DNA from: Pseudoalteromonas byunsanensis
GTDB lineage: Bacteria; Pseudomonadota; Gammaproteobacteria; Enterobacterales; Alteromonadaceae
Assembly (NCBI RefSeq): GCF_001854475.1
Contig: NZ_MNAN01000035.1
Location: 450,176 to 514,175, forward strand
Reading direction: 5' to 3'
DNA length: 64,000 nucleotides
Shown piece by piece: positions 26,848 through 35,143 of this stretch (positions are counted from its first letter, which is position 1; every line of letters starts with the position of its first letter). A program made the position numbers and the translations under genes. The notes under the pieces are model-generated. The model had not been told where the DNA came from. It did not search any database and was given only the letters and a program-made list of their open reading frames with translations.

Positions 26848-27816
26848 TTATAGTAGTCCTAGCTTTTTAAGTTCAGCATTTGCCATCTTGGCAGATAAAG
26901 GAACATAACCATCTTTTTCTACGATCTTCTGACCATCTTGCGATAACACCATTTTCAAAAACTCAGCTTCAATAGGTGCTAATGGTTTATTTGGATGCTT
27001 GTTAACGTATAAGTATAAAAAGCGAGAAAGTGGGTATTTACCTTGAGCAACATTCTCTAATGTAGCGTCAACAAAGTTAGTGCCTTTTTTCGCTAGTGGT
27101 ACGGTACGTACACCAGAAGTTTTGTAACCAATACCTGAATAACCAATTGCATTCACAGATGACGAGATTGACTGTACAACAGACGCTGAACCGGGTTGTT
27201 CATTAACATTGTTACGGAAGTCGCCTTTACAAAGAGCTTTCTTTTTAAAGTATCCGTACGTACCTGATACTGAGTTACGACCATATAGCTGTACATCTTT
27301 CACAGCCCAGTCACCTGTTAAGCCTACGTCACTCCAACGACTTACTTCCTCTGTTGCACCGCATTTTCGTGTTGAAGAGAAAATAGCATCAACTTGGTCA
27401 ATACGTAAGCCTTCAATCGGGTTATCTTTGTGTACGAATACAGCTAGTGCATCAATTGCTACGCGCACTTCTGTAGGCTTGTATCCATAACGCTTTTCAA
27501 ACGCTTCGATTTCTTTAGATTTCATTTTACGGCTCATAGGGCCGAAGTTTGCAGTAGCTTCTGTTAACGCTGGTGGCGCTGTTGAAGAACCAGCTGCTTG
27601 AATTTGGATATTTACATTTGGGTAGATACGTTTGTACTCTTCAGCCCAGAACGTCATCATGTTAGCTAGCGTATCTGACCCCACAGAAGAGAAGTTACCT
27701 GAAATCCCGCTGGTTTTATCGTACTCTGGAAGGTTTTTATCCAACGCAGAAACTTGTGTTGAAACTAAGGTTGTTACAGCCACACCCATTGCGGCAACTA
27801 AACTTTTAAATTTCAT
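26848..27816 (-). CDS. pstS: Phosphate-binding periplasmic protein, PstS family
   Basis: 322 residues. A signal peptide ends at about residue 24 (VSALD). The type II periplasmic binding fold has GSDTLANMM, the anion-binding AGSSTAPPAL and the GSASVVQSISS segment, characteristic of PstS proteins. It is followed by a terminator, so pstCAB are not cotranscribed here and must lie elsewhere. Four PhoB half-sites precede it. The link with phoB and phoR supports phosphate rather than another anion. Confidence 0.9.
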   Translation of the reverse strand: MKFKSLVAAMGVAVTTLVSTQVSALDKNLPEYDKTSGISGNFSSVGSDTLANMMTFWAEEYKRIYPNVNIQIQAAGSSTAPPALTEATANFGPMSRKMKSKEIEAFEKRYGYKPTEVRVAIDALAVFVHKDNPIEGLRIDQVDAIFSSTRKCGATEEVSRWSDVGLTGDWAVKDVQLYGRNSVSGTYGYFKKKALCKGDFRNNVNEQPGSASVVQSISSSVNAIGYSGIGYKTSGVRTVPLAKKGTNFVDATLENVAQGKYPLSRFLYLYVNKHPNKPLAPIEAEFLKMVLSQDGQKIVEKDGYVPLSAKMANAELKKLGLL

Positions 27817-27856
27817 TGGGGTTACTCCAATTGTTCGTCCCAGTTAAATAACGCAG

Positions 27857-27915
27857 ACTATATTGCGCCCATTCAATGACAGAAAAATTACTCTTAAATG
27901 ACAGTTTTGTGACTT
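27857..27915 (-). promoter_or_regulatory. PhoB box array and promoter of pstS
   Basis: Read on the minus strand, four contiguous 11-bp units occupy 27915 down to 27872: AAGTCACAAAA, CTGTCATTTAA, GAGTAATTTTT and CTGTCATTGAA. The second and fourth match the CTGTCAT half-site exactly. A -10 TATAGT (27862-27857) follows 9 nt later, the normal Pho arrangement without a -35. The array covers the last codons of phoR. Confidence 0.88.
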
Positions 27916-29225
27916 TCATTCGTTGTCATAAAAGCAAGTTTGTTTTTAGAAAATGCAAATGAAAAACATGATCCTTCACCCAAAGTACTTGATATTTCGA
28001 GCGTAGAATCATGACGTGTAAGAACATGCTTGGTAATTGCAAGACCTAGACCTGAACCTCCGGTTTTACGACTTCGGGCTTTGTCTACCCGATAAAAACG
28101 TTCGGTAAGTCGGTGAATATGCTCAGGCGCAATACCATCACCATTATCAATCACCGAGAACCTTGGCTTGCCATCTTTATCATATTGCCAGTTTACCTCC
28201 ACATGACCATTTGACTTGGTGTAATGGATAGCATTGAAAACTAGGTTAGAAAACGCGCTCCGCAGTTCATCCGCTGCACCAACGATATCCAATGATTTGT
28301 CTACGTTGAAGGTAAGTTGATGATGCTTATCCTGATTGAGTGATTTCGCTTCTGTTTCGATCAGCGATAGCATGGCTGGTACATCGACAGGTTTGTCTTT
28401 ATCTTGTTTACGCGCACTCTCTATGCGTGACAACGACAACAATTGATTTACTAAGCTATCCATGCGCTTACATTGTTCAATCATCGTAAAATGTGCTTTA
28501 TTCCACATACTAGGAGGCGGAAGATTGTCACTATCTAGCATTTCAAGGTAGCCCGTGATGACGGTCAAAGGTGTTCTTAGTTCATGTGAAACATTGGCGA
28601 CAAAATCTTTACGCATTTGCTCCAGCTGCTTTAATCGCGTGATGTCGCGCACAACCATCATTAACTGCTCGGCATAGGGCATAACCCTAAATTCTAAAAT
28701 TTGCTCACTGACATGCCCGGAGTCGAGTTCAAGCGGCTCATCGAACTTTTGGCCTTGCATGTACTTTACGAACTTGGGATCACGGATCAGATTATCTAAT
28801 CGCTGTCCGTGATCTGTTGGCCACTGTAGGCCAAGTACTTTTAGCGCTAACTGATTACACCAAACAATACTTAAATCTTGTTGTAATACTACCACTGCAT
28901 CAGGCACCGCTTCAGCGCCCTCTCGGAAACGACGTATCAATTCCGCCAATTCATTGCGCTTTTTGCGGTTTCGGTGCTGTAAATGATAGATCCCTTCAAA
29001 GATTTGTTCCCACGCCCCTTCACCTTCTGGAGGGTTAAAGCTGCGCTGGTTGAGCAACCAATCGCTGAGACGATAAAGCTGATGATAATGCCATAATAAC
29101 AATGATATTGAGCCAATGAATAGCAGAACAAATGGCGCTCCGATCAGAATACCAATCAAAGTTAAGGGCAAAAAATACAAAAACAGGCGTTTAAACAACG
29201 CCTGTTTATTTATCACTCGGTACAT
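27894..29225 (-). CDS. phoR: Phosphate regulon sensor kinase PhoR
   Basis: 443-residue inner-membrane histidine kinase. Two close N-terminal hydrophobic segments (about 12-44) have almost no periplasmic loop, as in E. coli PhoR. A PAS domain (about 100-200), the HisKA motif FVANVSHELRTPLTV and a HATPase domain with GSGLGLAIT follow. It lies 36 bp downstream of phoB. The 3' end contains the pstS operator. Confidence 0.95.
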   Translation of the reverse strand: MYRVINKQALFKRLFLYFLPLTLIGILIGAPFVLLFIGSISLLLWHYHQLYRLSDWLLNQRSFNPPEGEGAWEQIFEGIYHLQHRNRKKRNELAELIRRFREGAEAVPDAVVVLQQDLSIVWCNQLALKVLGLQWPTDHGQRLDNLIRDPKFVKYMQGQKFDEPLELDSGHVSEQILEFRVMPYAEQLMMVVRDITRLKQLEQMRKDFVANVSHELRTPLTVITGYLEMLDSDNLPPPSMWNKAHFTMIEQCKRMDSLVNQLLSLSRIESARKQDKDKPVDVPAMLSLIETEAKSLNQDKHHQLTFNVDKSLDIVGAADELRSAFSNLVFNAIHYTKSNGHVEVNWQYDKDGKPRFSVIDNGDGIAPEHIHRLTERFYRVDKARSRKTGGSGLGLAITKHVLTRHDSTLEISSTLGEGSCFSFAFSKNKLAFMTTNESHKTVI

Positions 29226-29261
29226 ATATGATTGTATCCCAACACTACTAGGCTAGCGTGT

Positions 29262-29951
29262 TTATAGCTTACTAGAAAAACGGTAGCCAGCTCCACGTAC
29301 CGTTTGTACTAACCTGTCATGGCCTAACGGTGCAATAGCTTTGCGTAAACGACGAATGTGCACATCCACCGTTCTGTCTTCAACGTACACGTTGGTTCCC
29401 CAAACATGATCTAACAATTGCTCACGACTGTAAACGCGTTCAGGGTGTGTCATAAAGAAGTGTAATAAGCGAAATTCTGTTGGACCCATATCCAGTTCAC
29501 TACCGGCAGAGGTTACTCGATGCGAAATAGGATCTAGACGTAAGCCATGCACTTCAATCGCCTCTTCCAGTGATGTTGGCGATACACGACGGATCACAGC
29601 TTTGATCCTTGCCATCAGCTCTTTGGGCGAGAAAGGTTTAGTAACATAGTCATCTGCACCAACTTCTAGTCCCTTAACTTTATCTTCTTCTTCTCCACGA
29701 GCGGTTAGCATGATGATAGGGATCTGGCGAGTATACTCACTTTGCTTAAACTTTTTCGCAATTTGAATACCGCTGCCACCAGGTAGCATCCAGTCGAGTA
29801 AAACCATATCAGGATAAGGTTCAACCATCGCGGCGATAGCCGAATCATAATCCTCAGCTTCAATTGCTTGAAAGCCATTTTGCTCTAAAACAAATACCAG
29901 CATTTCTCTGATAGGTGCTTCATCATCAACTACAAGTACTTTACGTGACAT
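29262..29951 (-). CDS. phoB: Phosphate regulon response regulator PhoB
   Basis: OmpR-family activator of the Pho regulon, 229 residues from ATG 29951. The receiver has D9-D10, phospho-acceptor D53 (LLDWMLPG) and TKPF. The winged-helix domain ends VQTVRGAGYRF. The start MSRKVLVVDDE aligns with E. coli PhoB; an upstream ATG at 29987 would add 12 residues without a ribosome-binding site. A good PhoB box upstream suggests autoregulation. Confidence 0.95.
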   Translation of the reverse strand: MSRKVLVVDDEAPIREMLVFVLEQNGFQAIEAEDYDSAIAAMVEPYPDMVLLDWMLPGGSGIQIAKKFKQSEYTRQIPIIMLTARGEEEDKVKGLEVGADDYVTKPFSPKELMARIKAVIRRVSPTSLEEAIEVHGLRLDPISHRVTSAGSELDMGPTEFRLLHFFMTHPERVYSREQLLDHVWGTNVYVEDRTVDVHIRRLRKAIAPLGHDRLVQTVRGAGYRFSSKL

Positions 29952-30001
29952 CCCAATGTTCTCTTTCATTACCGAAGTTGTTGTCATTATTATGACTTAG
30001 T

Positions 30002-30019
30002 GTGACAGTTTTATGAAAC
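30002..30019 (-). promoter_or_regulatory. PhoB box upstream of phoB
   Basis: On the minus strand GTTTCATAAAACTGTCAC matches the Pho box consensus (two CTGTCATAAAT-type repeats) at 15 of 18 positions. It lies 50 bp before the phoB start. Confidence 0.75.
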
Positions 30020-30045
30020 TGTATCTCGGAATTAAAAAAGCCCAC

Positions 30046-30072
30046 AAAAAAACACGATATTATTTTTATCGC
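30046..30072 (-). terminator. Terminator of the porin gene
   Basis: On the minus strand CGATA (30071-30067) pairs with TATCG (30059-30055) and a run of seven T follows shortly after. The short AT-rich stem makes it weaker than other terminators here. Confidence 0.55.
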
Positions 30073-30129
30073 GCAATTTTTTGTAGACTATTGATGTTAC
30101 GGGATTATTTAAATAAAAAGAATATTCAA

Positions 30130-31080
30130 CTAAAAATCGTAACGTAATGTCAGTGCCATATGTTCTTGGTCTGGTGTATTGTCTAAATTAAATTGTGAGT
30201 ACCAAATATACATACGTGCTTGCTTAGACAGGCTTTTTTCAACACCTAACGATGTCGCGTTGCCCGCTTCTGCAAGCTTTCCGCTAGCACCGTCCGAATC
30301 TTGATATTGAGCCAATAATTTATAACTATCAATTTTATATGAAGCACTGACCATATAGCTATCGACTTTATCGTCATTATCTATCTTCTCACTTTGTTGA
30401 TACATACCACCCAAAGTGGCATTACCGACCCGCCCTTGCACCGTTACACGATTGATGTCTTGACCTGCTACTTCGCTATCATGAGCGACACTAATGTAAA
30501 TGGGTGTTTTTTTCAATTTGCTGTCACCATACATACCCGCCACAGAAATACCCGACTCGCCTTTTTGTTTACTGTTATCTTCTGCTATATAACTGACCAC
30601 AAATTTCAAGTGGTTCAACTCAGGAGTGGTGTATTGAATGGTATCACCGAGGCGGTTTTCTCCAGCAAAAAGTACTTTAATATCAGCTTCAAAGTCATTC
30701 ATCATATCTATACTACCCTGCGACTTTTTGACAGCTGTATCGTCCCGACCAATCAAAACTTGCCCAAAACTACCTTTAACTCCTACATACTGAGAGCGAG
30801 CAGTAATATTTTCGCCATTTTTGCCATCTTTATCGTTATCGGCTGGATTCACTTCAAATTCGTACTTGAAAAAGGCCTCAAGTCCATCACTTACCTGTGC
30901 CTGCCCTTTTACACCCAATCTAGATGCATAACTTTCAATGCTCGTTTGAGAGTCATCCGCAATGTCGCTATACTGAACTCCAGCATGCACTCGACCATAC
31001 ACTTTCATTTCTTCTGCGCCAACAAAGCCAGAAGCAATCAGCAGTAATGAACCTAAAGTTGTTAACTTATTTATTTTCAT
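30130..31080 (-). CDS. Outer-membrane general porin
   Basis: 316 residues from ATG 31080. A signal peptide ends at SGFVGA (about residue 22). The mature chain begins MKVYGRVHAGVQYS and shows SRLGVKGQAQVSDGLEAFFKYEF and YVGVKGSFGQVLIGRDD, typical of proteobacterial porins. It ends in phenylalanine (LRYDF), as outer-membrane barrels need for BAM assembly. A longer frame to 31137 adds a hydrophilic prefix before the signal peptide and is not believed. It is next to phoB, but I see no PhoB box upstream; instead it has the unusual GATC motif array. Confidence 0.9.
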   Translation of the reverse strand: MKINKLTTLGSLLLIASGFVGAEEMKVYGRVHAGVQYSDIADDSQTSIESYASRLGVKGQAQVSDGLEAFFKYEFEVNPADNDKDGKNGENITARSQYVGVKGSFGQVLIGRDDTAVKKSQGSIDMMNDFEADIKVLFAGENRLGDTIQYTTPELNHLKFVVSYIAEDNSKQKGESGISVAGMYGDSKLKKTPIYISVAHDSEVAGQDINRVTVQGRVGNATLGGMYQQSEKIDNDDKVDSYMVSASYKIDSYKLLAQYQDSDGASGKLAEAGNATSLGVEKSLSKQARMYIWYSQFNLDNTPDQEHMALTLRYDF

Positions 31081-31201
31081 TTTTAGCGCAGCCTTAGTCA
31101 ATTGTGGTAGTTCTGATCCCTGAACTGATGGGCTCATTGTTACGAACTGTAATATAAAAATTAGCTGCTAATCATAGGAGATCAAGAAATATGTCTACTT
31201 G

Positions 31202-31448
31202 GGATCAAATTTGTACTAAGTAGAGAGTTTGGGATCAAAATCTTACCAACCCGATCCCATTTCGGATCAATATTTTACTAGCATAACTCGCAGAATTACC
31301 TTTATAACCATCAAATTAGCTATTTATTGTGCAAATATAGCTGTCACAACGATCATATCTTATAGAGCTAGTAAAAAACTGATCCAAAGCAATGAATAGC
31401 ACTAACATATTGATCTTTAAATATGATCGGGTAGTAAAATAGTGATCC
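31202..31448. repeat. Five copies of a 17-bp GATC-containing motif
   Basis: Plus-strand copies: GGATCAAATTTGTACTA (31202-31218), GGATCAAAATCTTACCA (31232-31248) and GGATCAATATTTTACTA (31264-31280). Minus-strand copies: GGATCAGTTTTTTACTA (31369-31385) and GGATCACTATTTTACTA (31432-31448). Consensus GGATCA-N5-TTACTA. Start-to-start distances are 30, 32, 105 and 63 bp, close to 3, 3, 10 and 6 helical turns. A weaker sixth copy may lie at 31105-31119 (minus). Operator function for the porin is inference; no known regulator site that I can name fits. Confidence 0.85.
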
Positions 31449-31475
31449 AAAAAAAAGCCTCTAAATGAGGCTTTT
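31449..31475 (-). terminator. Terminator of fbaA
   Basis: AAAAGCCTC (31453-31461) pairs with GAGGCTTTT (31467-31475) around TAAAT. On the minus strand it is followed by eight T. Confidence 0.9.
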
Positions 31476-31499
31476 CTTAACTAAAAATAGACTTAGTTA

Positions 31500-32564
31500 T
31501 TATTTGATCTGAGCGTTTAGCTCACCTGATAGATACTTTAAGTGCATATCATCTAGAGAGATAGGCTTGATCTTACTAGCATTACCAGCAGTACCAAATG
31601 CTTCATAACGATCAATACAGATCTCGGTCATTGCTTTAGTCGCTTCGGCTAAGAACTTACGAGGATCGAAGTTAGCAGGGTTATGAGCTAGATGGCGACG
31701 AATAGCACCAGTTGATGCCAAACGTAGATCCGTATCAATATTAACCTTACGAACGCCGTGTTTGATCCCTTCAACAATCTGTTCAACTGGTACGCCGTAC
31801 GTTTCTGGGATTTCACCACCATATTCGTTGATCACAGCTAACCAATCTTGCGGTACTGAAGACGAACCATGCATTACCAAGTGTGTATTTGGAATTCGCG
31901 CATGAATTTCTTTAATGCGGTTGATAGCCAAAATATCACCCGTTGGTGGACGAGTAAATTTATACGCACCATGTGATGTACCGCATGCAATAGCAAGTGC
32001 ATCTACACCTGTTTTACTTACAAAGTCAGCAGCCTCTTCAGGGTCTGTTAACAGCTGATCGTGAGTAAGCTTACCCACAGCGCCGATGCCATCTTCCTCT
32101 CCAGCTTCACCTGTTTCTAAAGAACCCAACACACCAAGTTCACCTTCTACAGAAACACCACAAGCATGGGCCATTTCTACAGTGCGACGTGTAACATCAA
32201 CATTGTATTCATAGCTTGATGGCGTTTTGCCATCGTCAAGCAAAGAGCCATCCATCATTACTGATGAGAATCCCAATTGAATTGAACGTTGACACACGGC
32301 CGGAGATGTACCGTGGTCTTGATGCATAACTACTGGAATGTGTGGCCACTCTTCAATAGCTGCAAGGATCATGTGGCGAATAAACGGTGCGCCAGCATAA
32401 GCACGAGCACCCGCAGAACCTTGTACAATCACAGGGCTGTTAGTTTTGTCAGCCGCTTCCATGATCGCGCGCATTTGTTCCTGGTTGTTTACGTTAAAAG
32501 CTGGAACTCCATAACCATGCTCAGCAGCATGATCTAGAAGTTGACGCATACTGATTAAAGCCAT
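31500..32564 (-). CDS. fbaA: Fructose-1,6-bisphosphate aldolase, class II
   Basis: Zinc-dependent aldolase of glycolysis and gluconeogenesis. 354 residues. Zinc and catalytic residues lie in VVMHQDHGTSP, VEGELGVLGS, ACGTSHGAYKF and VMHGSSSVP; NIDTDLRLA binds substrate phosphate. This is the class IIB (Calvin-cycle type) form rather than the E. coli FbaA subtype, so the symbol follows function. It is the last gene of the epd-pgk-fbaA run. Confidence 0.95.
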   Translation of the reverse strand: MALISMRQLLDHAAEHGYGVPAFNVNNQEQMRAIMEAADKTNSPVIVQGSAGARAYAGAPFIRHMILAAIEEWPHIPVVMHQDHGTSPAVCQRSIQLGFSSVMMDGSLLDDGKTPSSYEYNVDVTRRTVEMAHACGVSVEGELGVLGSLETGEAGEEDGIGAVGKLTHDQLLTDPEEAADFVSKTGVDALAIACGTSHGAYKFTRPPTGDILAINRIKEIHARIPNTHLVMHGSSSVPQDWLAVINEYGGEIPETYGVPVEQIVEGIKHGVRKVNIDTDLRLASTGAIRRHLAHNPANFDPRKFLAEATKAMTEICIDRYEAFGTAGNASKIKPISLDDMHLKYLSGELNAQIK

Positions 32565-32681
32565 AATGCTTTCTCCAATAGTCGATAGCTTGTCGCTATC
32601 TTGTTTGAACGGGATAAGTTGTATGTAGCCTAAGCTACGAATATTTGTTCATATCTAAGTGAGAGTGATATAAACAAATAA

Positions 32682-32699
32682 GGCCAGCTAACGCTGGCC
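32682..32699 (-). terminator. Hairpin after pgk
   Basis: GGCCAGC/GCTGGCC around TAAC, just after the pgk stop on the minus strand. Only a short T-rich tract follows, so readthrough into fbaA is possible. Confidence 0.6.
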
Positions 32700-32707
32700 C
32701 ATAAAAA

Positions 32708-33886
32708 TTAAACGTTTGCTCTTTTCTCAAGCATAGCTACTGCCGGTAGTTTTTTCCCTTCTAAAAACTCCAAAAAGGCGCCACCACCAGTAGAAATATA
32801 AGAAATATCACCTGCCACGCCATATTTGTCGATCGCCGCTAACGTATCGCCACCGCCGGCAATAGAAAACGCGCTAGATTTAGCAATAGCATTTGCAATA
32901 GCTTCAGTACCATTACCAAATTGATCAAACTCGAATACACCAACAGGTCCATTCCAAACTACCGTACCTGCTTTTTCGATAATCTTAGCTAGCGTATTTG
33001 CAGTCTCAGGGCCAATATCAAAGATCATATCTTCATCTGTGATTTCATTCACATTTTTTATCGTTGCCACAGCGGATTCAGAAAACTCAGAACCGACAAC
33101 CACATCTGTAGGCACAGGAATGTCACCATTGTTCGCGCGAGCTGCATCTGTTAATTTATTCGCTTCTGCGATTAAATCTTTTTCGTATAGAGACTTACCA
33201 ACTGGATATCCAGCCGCAGCGATGAAAGTATTAGCAATACCGCCACCCGCTACAAGTTGGTCAACGACTGTTGACAGCGAGTCTAGTACTGTTAGTTTAG
33301 TCGATACTTTTGAACCACCCACAATCGCCACCAAAGGACGAGCTGGGTTATCTAGCGCTTTACCCAGAGCATCAAGCTCTGCGGCTAATAACGGACCTGC
33401 ACACGCGATCGGAGCGAATAAACCCACACCATGTGTTGAAGCCTGCGCTCTATGTGCAGTACCAAAGGCATCCATCACATAGACATCACACAATGCAGCC
33501 AATTGCTTAGCTAACGTTTCGTCATCTTTCTTCTCGCCAACATTAAAGCGAACATTCTCAAAAACAACGACTTCATTGTCTGCAACTTCTACACCATCCA
33601 GATAGTCTGTTACCAAGCGAACATTTTGCGTCAAAGCATCATTCAAGTAATCAACAACTGGCTGCATAGAATATTGTGCATCATACTCTCCTTCCGTTGG
33701 ACGGCCCAAGTGCGACATCACCATCACTTTAGCACCCTTCTCAAGCGCAAGCTTGATGGTAGGTAACGATGCGCGAATGCGTGCATCAGAGGTCACTTTG
33801 CCCTCTTTAACAGGCACGTTCAAATCTTCACGGATTAATACGCGCTTGCCGCTTAAATCTAAATCAGTCATTTTAATGACAGACAT
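32708..33886 (-). CDS. pgk: Phosphoglycerate kinase
   Basis: Glycolytic ATP-generating kinase, 392 residues. Conserved motifs are VLIREDLNVP, VMSHLGRPT, the nucleotide-site AIVGGSKVSTKL and GPVGVFEFD, and GGGDTLAAI at the hinge. Start ATG 33886 is chosen because AAGGAGAAG lies just before it; the ATG at 33901 precedes that site. It is 40 bp from epd. Confidence 0.96.
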   Translation of the reverse strand: MSVIKMTDLDLSGKRVLIREDLNVPVKEGKVTSDARIRASLPTIKLALEKGAKVMVMSHLGRPTEGEYDAQYSMQPVVDYLNDALTQNVRLVTDYLDGVEVADNEVVVFENVRFNVGEKKDDETLAKQLAALCDVYVMDAFGTAHRAQASTHGVGLFAPIACAGPLLAAELDALGKALDNPARPLVAIVGGSKVSTKLTVLDSLSTVVDQLVAGGGIANTFIAAAGYPVGKSLYEKDLIAEANKLTDAARANNGDIPVPTDVVVGSEFSESAVATIKNVNEITDEDMIFDIGPETANTLAKIIEKAGTVVWNGPVGVFEFDQFGNGTEAIANAIAKSSAFSIAGGGDTLAAIDKYGVAGDISYISTGGGAFLEFLEGKKLPAVAMLEKRANV

Positions 33887-33926
33887 GGACTTCTCCTTCA
33901 TTATGATACTTCAATAATCAAATTAG

Positions 33927-34940
33927 TTATTTAGCAGCCATCATTGCCGCCGCTGTGTCGAGCATTCGATTCGCAAAACCCCACTCGTTGTCACACCACA
34001 CTAATAATTTTACAAGTCGTTTATGGCTAACTCGTGTTTGTGTGCCATCTATGATACAGGAGTGTGAGTCATGATTGAAATCAACCGAGACCAAAGGCTC
34101 TTCAGTATAACTCAAGATACCTTCTAAGCGCCCTGAGGCGGCTTGTTGTAATACCTGATTGACTCGAACTAAATCGACTTCGGCGTTTACTGTAACGCTT
34201 AAGTCCATAGCTGTAACATTGATGGTAGGGACACGCACCGCAATAGCCTCAAAACGGCTATGGAATTTGGGTAATATACGCTCAATACCTCGCGCCAGCT
34301 TAGTATCAACAGGGATAATTGATTGACTGGCTGCACGGGTACGTCTTAAGTCACTATGATATGCATCAATGACTTGCTGATCATGCATTGAAGCGTGAAT
34401 AGTTGTGATAGCCCCAGATTCTATTCCAAAAGCATCATCCAGCACCTTTATCACCGGTACGATACAGTTGGTCGTGCATGAACCATTAGATACTATGGTG
34501 TTTGAAGCGCGAAGCTCTTCATCATTAATACCATATACGATAGTCGCATCGACGTCAGCGTCCGCAGGTTGAGAAAACAGCACTTTTTTGGCACCAGCGT
34601 TTAAATGACGCTGAGCATCCTGACGAGAATGAAATACACCGGTACATTCAAGTACCACATCAACATCTAATGCCTGCCACGGTAACAAACTGGGATCAGC
34701 CTCATTAAACAGTTGAATCGTGTCACCAGCAACATTTAAATACGGAGCTTGGTGGCTTACATCAAACGCAAAACGCCCATGAGAAGTATCATATTTTAAA
34801 AGGTGGGCAACGGCTTTAGGGTCTGCTAATTCATTGATAGCGACAACCTGAATTTCGTGCTGGCGTCCGGACTCGTACAGCGCGCGTACTATGTTGCGAC
34901 CGATACGACCAAAACCATTGATTGCCAGTTTGATTGCCAT
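33927..34940 (-). CDS. epd: D-erythrose-4-phosphate dehydrogenase
   Basis: GapA-like enzyme that makes 4-phosphoerythronate for pyridoxal phosphate synthesis. 337 residues. The Rossmann motif is INGFGRIGRN. AINELADPKAVAHLLKYDT and VLECTGVF are Epd-specific versions of GAPDH segments. The catalytic Cys is in SNGSCTTNC. Its place before pgk and fbaA is the classical epd locus. A second GAPDH role (GapB-like) is possible. Confidence 0.92.
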   Translation of the reverse strand: MAIKLAINGFGRIGRNIVRALYESGRQHEIQVVAINELADPKAVAHLLKYDTSHGRFAFDVSHQAPYLNVAGDTIQLFNEADPSLLPWQALDVDVVLECTGVFHSRQDAQRHLNAGAKKVLFSQPADADVDATIVYGINDEELRASNTIVSNGSCTTNCIVPVIKVLDDAFGIESGAITTIHASMHDQQVIDAYHSDLRRTRAASQSIIPVDTKLARGIERILPKFHSRFEAIAVRVPTINVTAMDLSVTVNAEVDLVRVNQVLQQAASGRLEGILSYTEEPLVSVDFNHDSHSCIIDGTQTRVSHKRLVKLLVWCDNEWGFANRMLDTAAAMMAAK

Positions 34941-35004
34941 TAGATTGAGAATCCAGCTAAATGCGAATAATTACAGGAGCTTTACTCCTAAGTTGGCGCT
35001 ATTG

Positions 35005-35020
35005 TAATCGACCGCGATTA
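35005..35020. promoter_or_regulatory. Palindrome upstream of epd
   Basis: TAATCG-ACCG-CGATTA, 65 bp before the epd start. It could be an operator for a sugar-phosphate regulator; it does not match the HexR box (TGTAAT...ATTACA) well. Confidence 0.3.
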
Positions 35021-35143
35021 AATGTGTAAGGGTAATGACAAACTTTTTTTATATACTGGTTTGAAATATGCCTTAGTGTCGATCTGATTCATGCTCTAAG
35101 ACCGACTTGAGGCAATTTTAGCGCTGTAATAGCATGCGTTCGC

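Larger units (their letters stand above)
31081..31499. other. 419-bp gene-free region upstream of the porin
   Basis: No credible open frame. It holds 11 GATC sites (31115, 31180, 31203, 31233, 31253, 31265, 31351, 31381, 31412, 31425, 31444), the five-copy 17-bp motif and the fbaA terminator. It is AT-rich. The porin promoter must be here, but I could not choose a -10. Confidence 0.8.

Noticed and set aside
30394..31047. 217-codon open frame on the plus strand opposite the porin gene
   Set aside because: Lies entirely antisense to a well-supported porin; no ribosome-binding site and no family resemblance.
31341..31360. PhoB box upstream of the porin (CTGTCACAACGATCATATC)
   Set aside because: Only one half-site matches and the second unit is poor; not enough to call the porin Pho-regulated.
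31202..31448. CRISPR array or tandem satellite upstream of the porin
   Set aside because: The five units are only 17 bp, on both strands, with unequal intervals and no cas genes; operator-like, not CRISPR.
35001..35022. HexR box before epd
   Set aside because: The palindrome TAATCG-N4-CGATTA differs from the HexR consensus in core bases and spacing.
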